A DNA stretch of 64,000 nucleotides from Pseudarthrobacter sp. W1I19. Its GTDB lineage: Bacteria; Actinomycetota; Actinomycetes; Actinomycetales; Micrococcaceae. A model generated the notes under the pieces. It made no database searches. It was not told where the DNA came from and worked only from the letters and a program-made list of their open reading frames with translations. The position numbers and the translations under genes are program-made. Each line of letters begins with the position of its first letter. The stretch's first letter is position 1. Shown here piece by piece: positions 1 to 7,018 of this stretch. Where the stretch lies: NCBI RefSeq assembly GCF_030817835.1, contig NZ_JAUSZR010000001.1, positions 3,348,001 through 3,412,000 on the forward strand, in the 5' to 3' direction.

Positions 1-2
1 GT

Positions 3-467
3 CTTCACCCTGCTCCCGTCCGTGCAGTCGCCACCCCCAGTCATGGAACTTGGTCCGAATGGACCCCGTTTGACGATGCCCTTAAAGTCGCACCGCGATT
101 TCCCGGCGTTTAGATGTTCCGGATCGCAGCGGAACCTCATCGCGGCCCTGTCTACATAGGCATGGCGGGAGAAAGGAAGGGCAATGGGCTCCGTGGCCGA
201 CTGGCAATCTACGCAAGCGGCAAGGGAGCCGGCTCCGGGTTGGGAGAGCATGCTTTCGACAGGGCATTGGAAGACCCGAAGTGGCTCCAAGCACGGCTGG
301 ACGAAGCTCATGCAGGCACTCCCATGAGGGCGAAGGAAGCAGCGCGTTCAGCAATTGACCATGCAGGACTGGAAGTGCGCTGGCAGACGCTTGAGACCAG
401 AGCCCAGGCCCTTCAGGTGGAAGCTCAACTGATCAACGAATACAGGAATCAGCTCTGGAACCGCTGA
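3..467 (+). pseudogene. GIY-YIG nuclease-like gene interrupted by an amber stop in the GIY motif (5' end outside window)
   Basis: The frame starting at base 3 is open for 36 codons, reaches TAG at 111-113, and continues open to the stop at 465-467. Joined, it reads PRFPGV-stop-MFRIAAEPHRGPVYIGMAG, which is the start of a GIY-YIG fold: the stop occupies the tyrosine of GIY (GVY), and YIG follows about 13 residues later. The downstream part has the usual GLRGRL, Y-x-SGKG and a late conserved Glu (LINEYRN). One base (TAC or TAT to TAG) explains the lesion. An ATG directly follows the stop at 114, so a 117-residue product could be made by restart, but it would lack the catalytic GIY tyrosine and the preceding strand. 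The 5' end lies before the window. Alternatives are a sequencing error or amber suppression. Confidence 0.75.
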
Positions 468-516
468 TACGACAGACAACTCCGCCGGTCACTTACCGCG
501 CCCTCCTGAGCCTTTA

Positions 517-1239
517 TCAGCTGCCCAAGTGCCATGAATAGCTGGCATCGTTCCAGTTGACAGTTGCCGAAAAGCGGTAGCCTGAGGATGACCCGTCAGC
601 TTCGGTCTTGTTGACTGCGATGCATTGGAAGGTCCCGGTGATGGCCGTCAAGTCATCGGACGAACCTCCACCAAGAGGGGTGCAGGATGCCCGGGTGATT
701 GGCCCCTCGAGGACTCCTTTGGCGACACGGGACTCGGCGTCCTTCAGGATGGAATCTTCTAGGGATGTCACTATCAGCTTCCGCTGGGCGCGTTTGGTTG
801 CATCTGCTGCCTGTTTGGCAGCGGCCGCGGCCTGGGATGCCCGCGTAGCTTCCGCCTGACGTTTGTTTTCCGCTTCGGCCGCCGACGCTGCCGCAGCCTT
901 CTCTGCATTGACCTGGTTTGCGTGCTGAATATTAAGTGAAATGGCAATCCCGGCTACCGCAATAATGAGAACGGCTGCAGCTATAGCCACGAGGCGCTTA
1001 TTCACATTGGCGAAACGCCGTCGCGCGACATATGGCGTGCCACAACTCGGGCAGTAACCACCGACGGTCAGACTTTGCACACTGCATTTAGGGCAGACCT
1101 TTGTCTGTGGCTCTAGGGAATCCGTTGAGTTTGGCGTTCCGGCAGGGAAGGCGGTGTTGCTGCCGGAGACATCTTCCTCAGGCTCCTCCGGACGAGGCGG
1201 ACCGCCCTGAGGTGAATTGTTAGTTGCTGAAGTCGTCAC
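517..1239 (-). CDS. Zinc-ribbon, single-pass membrane protein with extracytoplasmic C-terminal domain
   Basis: A 240-residue protein starting at GTG (1239), with GGGAG about 8 nt upstream. It has a low-complexity Pro/Ser/Thr N-terminus, a four-cysteine zinc ribbon (CPKC at 49-52, CPSC at 63-66), one membrane segment at about 83-102, an Ala/Lys/Glu-rich segment at about 105-152 likely to be helical or coiled coil, and a small C-terminal domain with two cysteines (C186 and one near 207). That layout suggests a cytoplasmic ribbon connected through the membrane to an external domain. It lies 45 nt downstream of the DUF4234-like gene on the same strand, probably the same transcript. The family is not recognised beyond the ribbon and the function is unknown. 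Confidence 0.75.
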   Translation of the reverse strand: MTTSATNNSPQGGPPRPEEPEEDVSGSNTAFPAGTPNSTDSLEPQTKVCPKCSVQSLTVGGYCPSCGTPYVARRRFANVNKRLVAIAAAVLIIAVAGIAISLNIQHANQVNAEKAAAASAAEAENKRQAEATRASQAAAAAKQAADATKRAQRKLIVTSLEDSILKDAESRVAKGVLEGPITRASCTPLGGGSSDDLTAITGTFQCIAVNKTEADGSSSGYRFSATVNWNDASYSWHLGS

Positions 1240-1284
1240 AGTGCATCTCCCTTTGCCCGGTTTCTGAATCAGTCAGGTAGGAAG

Positions 1285-1614
1285 TCAGGCGGAGGCCGGC
1301 AAGGTGAGCGGGGCTGGTGCGACTTTTCGGTTGAACTCGTGCTGCACTATGGCTGAACCGATGGTCCCGAGAAGGAGCATCAGCCAAAAAGCAGCATGAC
1401 GTCCGAGACCACGACGCGTGAAGGCTTCGACTCCCACAGAGTATTTCCATAGCCAAACGATGTTGGCGATAGGCAGGACCAGCAACCAAGCGGTGGGTAT
1501 GCCCGTGCCGTACTTATTCATTTCGTTCTTCGTTTTAACACTCCAAACCAAGGAGTAGATACCGAAAGTGACGAGAGGCAAAAGTAGGGGAGCTGCGATG
1601 CTGCGGTATTTCAT
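1285..1614 (-). CDS. DUF4234-like small membrane protein
   Basis: A 109-residue protein with three or four hydrophobic segments (about 8-25, 42-60, 77-95). The N-terminal pattern (TFGIYSLVWSVKTKNEMN) matches DUF4234, where a T-x-GIY-x-x-x-W motif is followed by a polar stretch with an EMN-type triplet. AGGAG lies just upstream of the ATG at 1614. The gene is first of a two-gene minus-strand unit with the zinc-ribbon protein. The two partners, a zinc-ribbon protein and a DUF4234 protein, suggest a small membrane assembly; this is inference only. It is divergent from the AAA+ operon. Confidence 0.75.
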   Translation of the reverse strand: MKYRSIAAPLLLPLVTFGIYSLVWSVKTKNEMNKYGTGIPTAWLLVLPIANIVWLWKYSVGVEAFTRRGLGRHAAFWLMLLLGTIGSAIVQHEFNRKVAPAPLTLPASA

Positions 1615-1931
1615 AATTCTCCTAGGTACGTTTTATGAACTCTCGGAGTAATACCGTCGGCGCAACACAGCGTCGTAGATTTCCCCCGAAAGAGACGGTA
1701 TCCGACGGCCGTTATGCGGATCGGCGAATCTGCGCAAATCTTGAGGTGATCCTGCGGGAAACGTCATATTGAAGAGTCGCAGTGACTTTTTCCTTGAGCG
1801 CGAGATGGCCGCTCCTCATCCCTCGGGCCTGGATACGTGGCATTCAACTCGCGCCCTCGTTGCGTGCCTTTCGTACTTGCGTTGCTTCAGCCGCCGTTTT
1901 TGCCCTTCACCGCGGTGGAAGTTAGTGGGAT
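1615..1931. promoter_or_regulatory. Divergent intergenic region between DUF4234 gene and AAA+ operon
   Basis: About 317 bases without a supported gene. It must hold promoters for both directions. It is AT-richer than the flanks. I saw no clear operator, riboswitch or hairpin terminator; small open frames here have no ribosome site and were not accepted. Confidence 0.4.
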
Positions 1932-3614
1932 ATGCTTCCTCCAGTTGTGACAGAAGTTATATTGGGGGCATATGTGAATTCGAAGACGCCACTGAAGTTC
2001 GGGGCCACACTCGTGGAGTTGATCCGGGCCAGGCACCCGATCCTTCTCGTCGAGACCCACGAAGGTGACAGGGTAGTCGCCGCGGCGGAAGCCGTCGCGG
2101 TCAGCCCGGACATTCGTCGTCAGCGGAGGGTCGTCACTTACACCGTTTCGAGGGGACTGCACGCCCCCGGTCAGATGACGGGAAAGCCCACGGCTCCCGA
2201 CGCTGCCCTAGCAGAAGCGATAAAGACTCAAGAGCCGACCATATTCGTCTTCTTCGATCTGCACCACTTCCTAGGATCGCAGGGACGCCCAGCCGAGGCC
2301 ACCATGGTGCGTGCAGTGCAGGACGCAGCGACTGCGTTTCGCACGGGAGAAGTCCCGCATACTCTCATCATCGTTTCACCGGGAATGACGCTTCCGCCTG
2401 ACCTGGAAAAGGAAGTCACTGTTGTTGACCTTCCTTTGCCTACAGCAGGGGAAATCGAGGGTGTTCTGGATGAGATAGTCAACGCGAACGCGGCATCGAT
2501 CGTCGTTGATCTGAGCACGGATGAACGTCAGAGGCTCATCCAAGCAGCACAGGGCCTCACGCTTGGCGAGGCAGAAAATGCCTTCGCACGCGCCATCGCT
2601 TCGGACCGTCGACTGGACGCTTCTGACATCGCTCTGGTCCTTGACGAAAAGCGCCAGACCATCAGGAAATCAGGACTGCTGGAGTTCATCACGCCTGAAG
2701 GTTCGATGAACGACGTCGGAGGCTTGGAAAATCTGAAGAAATGGCTGGAAAAGCGGAACGGCTCGTGGCTGCCCGAAGCCCAGCGCTGGTCCATCCCGGC
2801 GCCGAAAGGTGTCCTCATAACGGGCATCCCCGGCTGCGGCAAGAGCCTGACAGCGACATGCATGGCGACGCTCTGGGGTCTGCCCCTACTCCGCCTAGAT
2901 GTCGGCCGAGTCTTCTCCGGCCTCGTAGGATCCAGCGAGCAAAATATGCGGGGAGCTCTCAGGCTGGCTGAGGCTGTCTCGCCCTCCATCTTGTGGATAG
3001 ATGAAATTGAAAAGGGCTTTGGTTCCAGCGGCAGTGGTGACTCGGGCACCAGCCAGCGGGTCTTCGGTACATTTTTGACCTGGATGCAGGAGAAAAAGAA
3101 TCCGGTCTTCGTCATCGCCACCGCAAATAAGATCGATACCCTTCCGCCAGAGTTCCTCCGCAAGGGCCGCTTCGACGAGATCTTCTTCGTGGACTTGCCA
3201 ACCAGAGAGGAACGCGTCCACATCTGGCGCATCCAGCTTGAGAAGAGACTCACCGCGGGGTCTGCGGCGAGTGGCGATTTCGAGATCAACAGCGACTCCC
3301 TGGGCTTCCTTGCGGAACATACAGAAGGTTTCTCAGGTGCAGAAATTGCCGAAGCGGCCGTCAGTGCCTGCTTCGAGGCTTATTCTGAACGCCGGCGGTT
3401 AAACGAAAAAGACCTCCGACGGGCGATCACCAACACTGTCCCCTTGTCGGTCACCCAAGCCGAGCAGATCAAGGGAGTCCGAGATTGGGCTTCACAGCGT
3501 GCCGTGGCAGCAACGTCGACGAGTTCCAGGGGCGATTACTCCACCAGCGGGTCAGCAGCGCCAGCAGACGTCAACTCTTGGCGTGGTGGTCGGCAGATTG
3601 ACTTCGGGGACTAG
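1932..3614 (+). CDS. Ycf46-like AAA+ ATPase, head of a five-gene operon
   Basis: A 560-residue protein. The first 250 residues form an N-terminal domain like that of Ycf46 proteins, with a degenerate P-loop-like layout (LLVETHEGDR, IFVFFDL at about 104-110). The AAA+ module has Walker A GIPGCGKS (298-305), Walker B ILWIDEIE (353-360), sensor-1 Asn399 in ATAN, and the RKGRFD arginine-finger region (410-415). The C-terminal tail is Ser/Gly-rich. The family is widespread but poorly characterised. The gene starts the operon AAA+/DUF1257/DUF2997/HhH/radical SAM with only 3 nt before the next gene, so all five are probably one functional unit. A role as a remodelling ATPase on the small partners is inference. 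Confidence 0.85.
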   Translation: MLPPVVTEVILGAYVNSKTPLKFGATLVELIRARHPILLVETHEGDRVVAAAEAVAVSPDIRRQRRVVTYTVSRGLHAPGQMTGKPTAPDAALAEAIKTQEPTIFVFFDLHHFLGSQGRPAEATMVRAVQDAATAFRTGEVPHTLIIVSPGMTLPPDLEKEVTVVDLPLPTAGEIEGVLDEIVNANAASIVVDLSTDERQRLIQAAQGLTLGEAENAFARAIASDRRLDASDIALVLDEKRQTIRKSGLLEFITPEGSMNDVGGLENLKKWLEKRNGSWLPEAQRWSIPAPKGVLITGIPGCGKSLTATCMATLWGLPLLRLDVGRVFSGLVGSSEQNMRGALRLAEAVSPSILWIDEIEKGFGSSGSGDSGTSQRVFGTFLTWMQEKKNPVFVIATANKIDTLPPEFLRKGRFDEIFFVDLPTREERVHIWRIQLEKRLTAGSAASGDFEINSDSLGFLAEHTEGFSGAEIAEAAVSACFEAYSERRRLNEKDLRRAITNTVPLSVTQAEQIKGVRDWASQRAVAATSTSSRGDYSTSGSAAPADVNSWRGGRQIDFGD

Positions 3615-3617
3615 GCC

Positions 3618-4046
3618 ATGAGTCTCGAAGTCCTCCTCATCCCCCTTGGGATTGCCGCCATCGCGGCTATCCGCGAAGCGCGTAGCACTGATCTCTGCGA
3701 GAAGTGCAAGACCACCCGGATCAAGGACCAGCAACTGCTCCACGACGCGCTCCTTGCAATGGGCGCCACCAGCCTCAGCGTCGCAGAAGGGCGCATTACC
3801 GGCGACAGCCCTTACGGCCGGATCACTTTTCAACGGATCGGTGAACTGTTCCTCGGGCGTGTCGATCGCGCCGACGACCAGGTCACTGACAACATGCTGG
3901 CTGCCTTGGACATGACCGTTGGTGCCGTGCTGCAGCAAAGAACGATCGCTTCCTTGCACGCCCGGGCCGCGGAGATGGGGATGACCCTGGTCTCCCAGAC
4001 GGCAGCAAACGGAGAAGTTCAACTCGTTTTCGAACAGGCCACATAA
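3618..4046 (+). CDS. DUF1257-like (Ycf35-type) protein
   Basis: A 142-residue protein. The C-terminal 40 residues (LQQRTIASLHARAAEMGMTL then NGEVQLVF) match the end of DUF1257 proteins, where a helix is followed by a dG-x-I-x-L strand; the KDQQLLHDALLAMG segment fits the front of that family. Unusual is the N-terminus: a hydrophobic stretch (about 4-18) and a CEKC pair (27-30), absent from typical DUF1257 proteins, which may bind a metal or Fe-S cluster. Start ATG is 3 nt after the AAA+ stop; the stop overlaps the next start (TAATG). The association of AAA+, DUF1257 and DUF2997 genes is seen elsewhere in bacteria; the function is not known. Confidence 0.6.
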   Translation: MSLEVLLIPLGIAAIAAIREARSTDLCEKCKTTRIKDQQLLHDALLAMGATSLSVAEGRITGDSPYGRITFQRIGELFLGRVDRADDQVTDNMLAALDMTVGAVLQQRTIASLHARAAEMGMTLVSQTAANGEVQLVFEQAT

Positions 4047-4267
4047 TGCAAAAGAAGACCATAACTATCACGGTTTCAGCCTCCGGATCAATCACTGCTG
4101 AGGCCAATGGTCCGGGCCCAGCCTGCGTAGATGAGCTGGCGGCGATTCAGGCACTCCTCCCCGACGCGGTCATTGCGGATTCACGCCTGACTCCGGCCTA
4201 CTTCCAAACCGCCACACAAACAGTGGCACATCAGCAACTACAGCATGAGGGGGACAACGGACGATGA
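4046..4267 (+). CDS. DUF2997-like small protein
   Basis: A 73-residue protein. The start MQKKTITITVSASGSITAEA and a later G-P-A-C match DUF2997, whose members begin with a basic strand, a V-s-x-dG-x-i turn and a G-x-x-C segment. The ATG overlaps the previous stop by one base (TAATG), and its own stop overlaps the next start by four (ATGA), so translation is coupled on both sides. The single cysteine (Cys29) could contact the Fe-S protein encoded two genes downstream; that is inference. No enzymatic motif is visible. Confidence 0.6.
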   Translation: MQKKTITITVSASGSITAEANGPGPACVDELAAIQALLPDAVIADSRLTPAYFQTATQTVAHQQLQHEGDNGR

Positions 4268-5058
4268 CGCCCGAAGAAAAACTGTGTTCACGAACATGGC
4301 GGCTGCGGAACAGTGCCGGAGTCCTGTGGAGTATTCTCTCCTTCGGCTTACTTACGGGCGTGGGAATTCTTATCCGCGGGGTGAAAGCCAAGAACAAGCT
4401 GTGGATCCAAACGGGCATAGGGTTCCTCGTTTTGGGGGTCGGCCTCATGGTGGCGACCGGAACGTATGACTCCGGCACGAAGGAAGCACCTATTCGTTCC
4501 ACGGCGAGCACCGTTTGGGGATGGGTATGGTTCCTCACCTTCATCGGTGGACTCGTGGCAACCTTCATCACAAACCGGAAATGGCTGGTGTGGAAGGCAC
4601 ACGCTGGCGACACCAAGTGGTATGCCCAAGCCGGTAGTTCCGCACCCTCGGTTAGTACCAACCCTGCCGCAGGCTACGATCCCAACGCCGCGTCCGCCGC
4701 CTTCAGGTCAGTCGTTCCTCCACCTCCGGCACCTCCTGTGCAATACGCTCCGCCAGCCCAAATTTTTTCGGGTCATAGTGCCCAGTCGGCCGCCATTGAC
4801 GTGAATGCGGCACCCACCCAGGACCTCGTTGCTGCCCTCGGAATCGATCATGCCGTTGCCGAACGTATCGTGCAGGCACGTCAAAGCCAAGGACAGTTCA
4901 CCTCCTTCGAGCAACTCATGGCCAGGGCCCAGATACAACCGCACATTCTCATTCCACACCGTCACAGGCTTGTCTTCGGAAATTCAAACAGTGGGGCTAC
5001 GCCGTCCCCGGACCAGCCACAGCCAACACGGCGCAGCGCAAATCAAGCAGCCCGTTGA
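4264..5058 (+). CDS. Membrane protein with C-terminal helix-hairpin-helix (ComEA-like) domain
   Basis: A 264-residue protein with three membrane segments (about 18-38, 46-65, 83-103), a Pro/Ala-rich linker (about 145-170), and a C-terminal helix-hairpin-helix module from about 178 to 243. The latter begins IDVNAAPTQDLVAALGID, close to the ComEA/OB-fold-associated repeat N-aA-t-x-e-L-x-x-l-pGi, and a second pair follows (FTSFEQLMARAQIQ). HhH modules bind DNA non-specifically or mediate protein contacts. The gene overlaps its neighbours by 4 nt on each side (ATGA; TTGA), fixing it in the AAA+ operon. Membrane anchoring of an HhH domain beside an AAA+ and a radical SAM protein is an unusual combination. 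Confidence 0.75.
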   Translation: MTPEEKLCSRTWRLRNSAGVLWSILSFGLLTGVGILIRGVKAKNKLWIQTGIGFLVLGVGLMVATGTYDSGTKEAPIRSTASTVWGWVWFLTFIGGLVATFITNRKWLVWKAHAGDTKWYAQAGSSAPSVSTNPAAGYDPNAASAAFRSVVPPPPAPPVQYAPPAQIFSGHSAQSAAIDVNAAPTQDLVAALGIDHAVAERIVQARQSQGQFTSFEQLMARAQIQPHILIPHRHRLVFGNSNSGATPSPDQPQPTRRSANQAAR

Positions 5059-5693
5059 CTCGACCTTTGACGACGGACGTGCTGCGCATCGCGCGTGTCC
5101 TTCATGGGACGACAGCCGAAGGCCCTGGCCTACGCACAGCTGTCTGGTTTCAGGGATGTAGCATCCGCTGCATGGGATGCATTAACCCTCACCTCTTTAG
5201 CCCCAGCGGCGGAAGCGATGTGACGGTCAGCGACATCGTTCTTGGTGCCATGGCCGGGGAAGTCGAGGGCCTCACGCTCATCGGGGGTGAGCCCTTTGAC
5301 CAGCCTTCCGCCGGTGCAAAGCTTGTCACAGAGGCGCAGGAACAAGGGCTTGGTGTCATCGCGTTCTCCGGCTACGAGTACGAGATGCTGCGTGACAGGG
5401 ACGAAGACACCAAAAGGTTCCTTGCCGGGATTGATCTGCTCGTCGACGGCCCCTACCAGGCATGGAAGCAGGAAACAGGTCGAGCATTGGTCGGTTCCAC
5501 CAACCAGCGCTTCATCCATATCTCCGACCGGTATCGCTCCTACCAGCCTGATATGGCTGCCAACCGCGTTGACATACGGATTCTTCCTGATGGTTCCATC
5601 GACGTGGCCGGCTTCCTTGACACGGATGCGCTCAAGAACCTACTCGAAGCAACGGGAACGAGCAGAAAACCGCGACGAGCAATCGCCGAGTAG
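5055..5693 (+). CDS. NrdG-like radical SAM / 4Fe-4S single-cluster protein
   Basis: A 212-residue protein with Cys35-x3-Cys39-x2-Cys42 (GCSIRCMGC), the radical SAM cluster motif, and GGEP at 77-80, the SAM amino-group motif. Length and layout fit the Fer4_12/NrdG-like activating group rather than long radical SAM enzymes. The start is TTG at 5055 overlapping the previous stop (TTGA), typical of translational coupling; there is no better start downstream because the cluster motif lies close to the N-terminus. No anaerobic ribonucleotide reductase gene is nearby, so an NrdG role is unlikely; a partner within the same operon is more likely its substrate. Expected to act in the cytosol. Confidence 0.8.
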   Translation: MTRPLTTDVLRIARVLHGTTAEGPGLRTAVWFQGCSIRCMGCINPHLFSPSGGSDVTVSDIVLGAMAGEVEGLTLIGGEPFDQPSAGAKLVTEAQEQGLGVIAFSGYEYEMLRDRDEDTKRFLAGIDLLVDGPYQAWKQETGRALVGSTNQRFIHISDRYRSYQPDMAANRVDIRILPDGSIDVAGFLDTDALKNLLEATGTSRKPRRAIAE

Positions 5694-6197
5694 AAAGGCG
5701 ACAACCGCTGAGCGCGTCCTCTCCTAACATCCTGCACAAAATTCGAGTTGTGGAAGGCTAAGTAACCCGTCACCCTATCAATCCCGCGGGCCTCGGGGTT
5801 ATTCTGCTCGAGCGCTACATAGTCCTCTCCGGAACTTGTCCTCGCTGCACGTACTTTCCGTAATTCCGGATTCGGGGCAATAACAATAGAACCGTGCCTT
5901 CAAAATTAAGGACAAGGGGCTCAGGGGGTTGCGCGATCTGGTACCGCGCTAGCCGGGTGGCACCGTGCATCCCTCCTAGGGCGACTATGCACATCACCCG
6001 TGGCAGCATGAAGAACCCAAGTGCCGCCAACGGTACATCTGGCTCCATGATTCCGTGGTTGCCGGCAGACTTTGTCTCGTTGTTTCTGTACACGAGAAAA
6101 TTGCAGCCGGCTTAGGTGGATTGACTTTGACGCATTCTTAAAAAATGATACTTGTGCCATATTCTGTCATTCGGTCTTCTATCCGAATTGGGGGAAT
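5694..6197. other. Long intergenic stretch after the AAA+ operon
   Basis: About 500 bases without a supported gene. A weak hairpin at 5780-5800 may end the operon. A 92-codon minus-strand frame (5815-6093) has a hydrophobic segment but no ribosome site and no recognisable family, so it is not called. Composition is mixed, with an AT-rich patch near 5870-5910 and before 6198, where the promoter of the next gene probably lies. Confidence 0.4.
5780..5800 (+). terminator. Weak hairpin downstream of the radical SAM gene
   Basis: AATCCCG pairs with CGGGGTT (7 bp, one G-T) across a 7-nt loop, followed by ATTCTG. There is no strong T-tract, so this is a tentative intrinsic terminator about 90 nt past the operon stop. 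Confidence 0.3.
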
Positions 6198-6638
6198 ATG
6201 CAATTCAAGCCATCAGCCGGCATCTTTGTTACAGGCCTGGTCCTATCGATCATCGGCACTGTTTTCGGATTTATCGGGATCGGTATCGCCGGTTCGAGCC
6301 GTTCCTACTACTCCAGCGGTGCATCAGCCGGTGGAGGCTTCTTAGCTTTCCTTGGCTTCGCTACCGCCTTGATCGGAGTGGTTCTGATTTACGTTGGTGC
6401 CAGCCGTGCTCTCAAAATCATTGATGCGTTGCCATTCGTGCTGAACTTCAACGGGCAGGGGCAGTCTTCCCACATACCCGCCCACCAGCCAGCTACCCAT
6501 CAGCCATCTGCTCAGCAGATCCAGCAATCTCCTCCCGCGCCGAAGCCACAGCAGCAGCAACCCAACGCCCGACCGCAGACCCCTCAGCACCTCGTGTACA
6601 ACGAGCCACAGGGCGAGCAGCAGCCGCCAGTTCAATAG
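6198..6638 (+). CDS. Small membrane protein with Gln/Pro-rich tail
   Basis: A 146-residue protein starting at ATG 6198, just after a GGGGGAAT ribosome site; the open frame extends 42 codons further upstream, but those have no ribosome site. Two membrane segments (about 8-28 and 46-68) flank a short Gly/Ser/Tyr-rich loop (SSRSYYSSGASAGGG). The C-terminal half is almost entirely Gln, Pro, His and Ala, probably disordered. No family is recognised. The architecture, a small membrane core with a low-complexity tail, resembles the DUF4352-type protein at 19.8 kb but without its globular domain. Function unknown. Confidence 0.7.
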   Translation: MQFKPSAGIFVTGLVLSIIGTVFGFIGIGIAGSSRSYYSSGASAGGGFLAFLGFATALIGVVLIYVGASRALKIIDALPFVLNFNGQGQSSHIPAHQPATHQPSAQQIQQSPPAPKPQQQQPNARPQTPQHLVYNEPQGEQQPPVQ

Positions 6639-7018
6639 CTGGGGTTCGCCGTTGGAGGTTGGGTCGTAGGGCGCCCGTACGGCTGGTCTCTCCCCTGGAA
6701 CTCGTCAACGAGGTCCGTGCCTTCTTAGTACAGGGCGATGCTCCGCATGTGGTCCAGGTCCCCCCCTTTGGCCACGCTCCTCCGCTCTATGTTGCAAACG
6801 GACGAGCGCGGACGCGCCTGGCAGAACGCCCTCATACGAGGGGCCTTGAGGTTGCTAATGCTTACAGGGAAGCCGAAAGTGCGGCCGCCGCGCCAAGTTG
6901 TCAGAAGCCGCAATCCGCGTGCCGCCGTCGCACTTTCGCGGTGCGACTCCAAACACATCCGGCCTCCCCGCCAGAGCATGGGAGGCCGGATGTGTTCGGC
7001 TCCATCGGAACAATGTCA
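6639..7018. other. Convergent intergenic region
   Basis: About 380 bases between the small membrane protein and the convergent CoA-transferase gene. It holds the strong hairpin at 6953-6995. Short open frames in both strands lack ribosome sites and family signals. Nothing else was seen. Confidence 0.5.
6953..6995 (-). terminator. Perfect 16-bp hairpin ending the CoA-transferase operon
   Basis: ACACATCCGGCCTCCC (6953-6968) pairs fully with GGGAGGCCGGATGTGT (6980-6995) across an 11-nt loop. It lies about 25 nt past the minus-strand stop at 7019 and could work in both directions, since the plus-strand gene at 6198-6638 converges on it. There is no long T-tract. Confidence 0.75.

Noticed and set aside
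1932..5693. Reading the AAA+ operon as an established anti-phage system
   Set aside because: There is no nuclease, protease or cyclase effector typical of known defence types. The operon is therefore reported as a candidate of unknown role, not as a named defence system.
5815..6093. 92-codon minus-strand frame with a hydrophobic segment in the 500-base gap
   Set aside because: No ribosome site, no family, start beside an AT-rich promoter; kept as non-coding.
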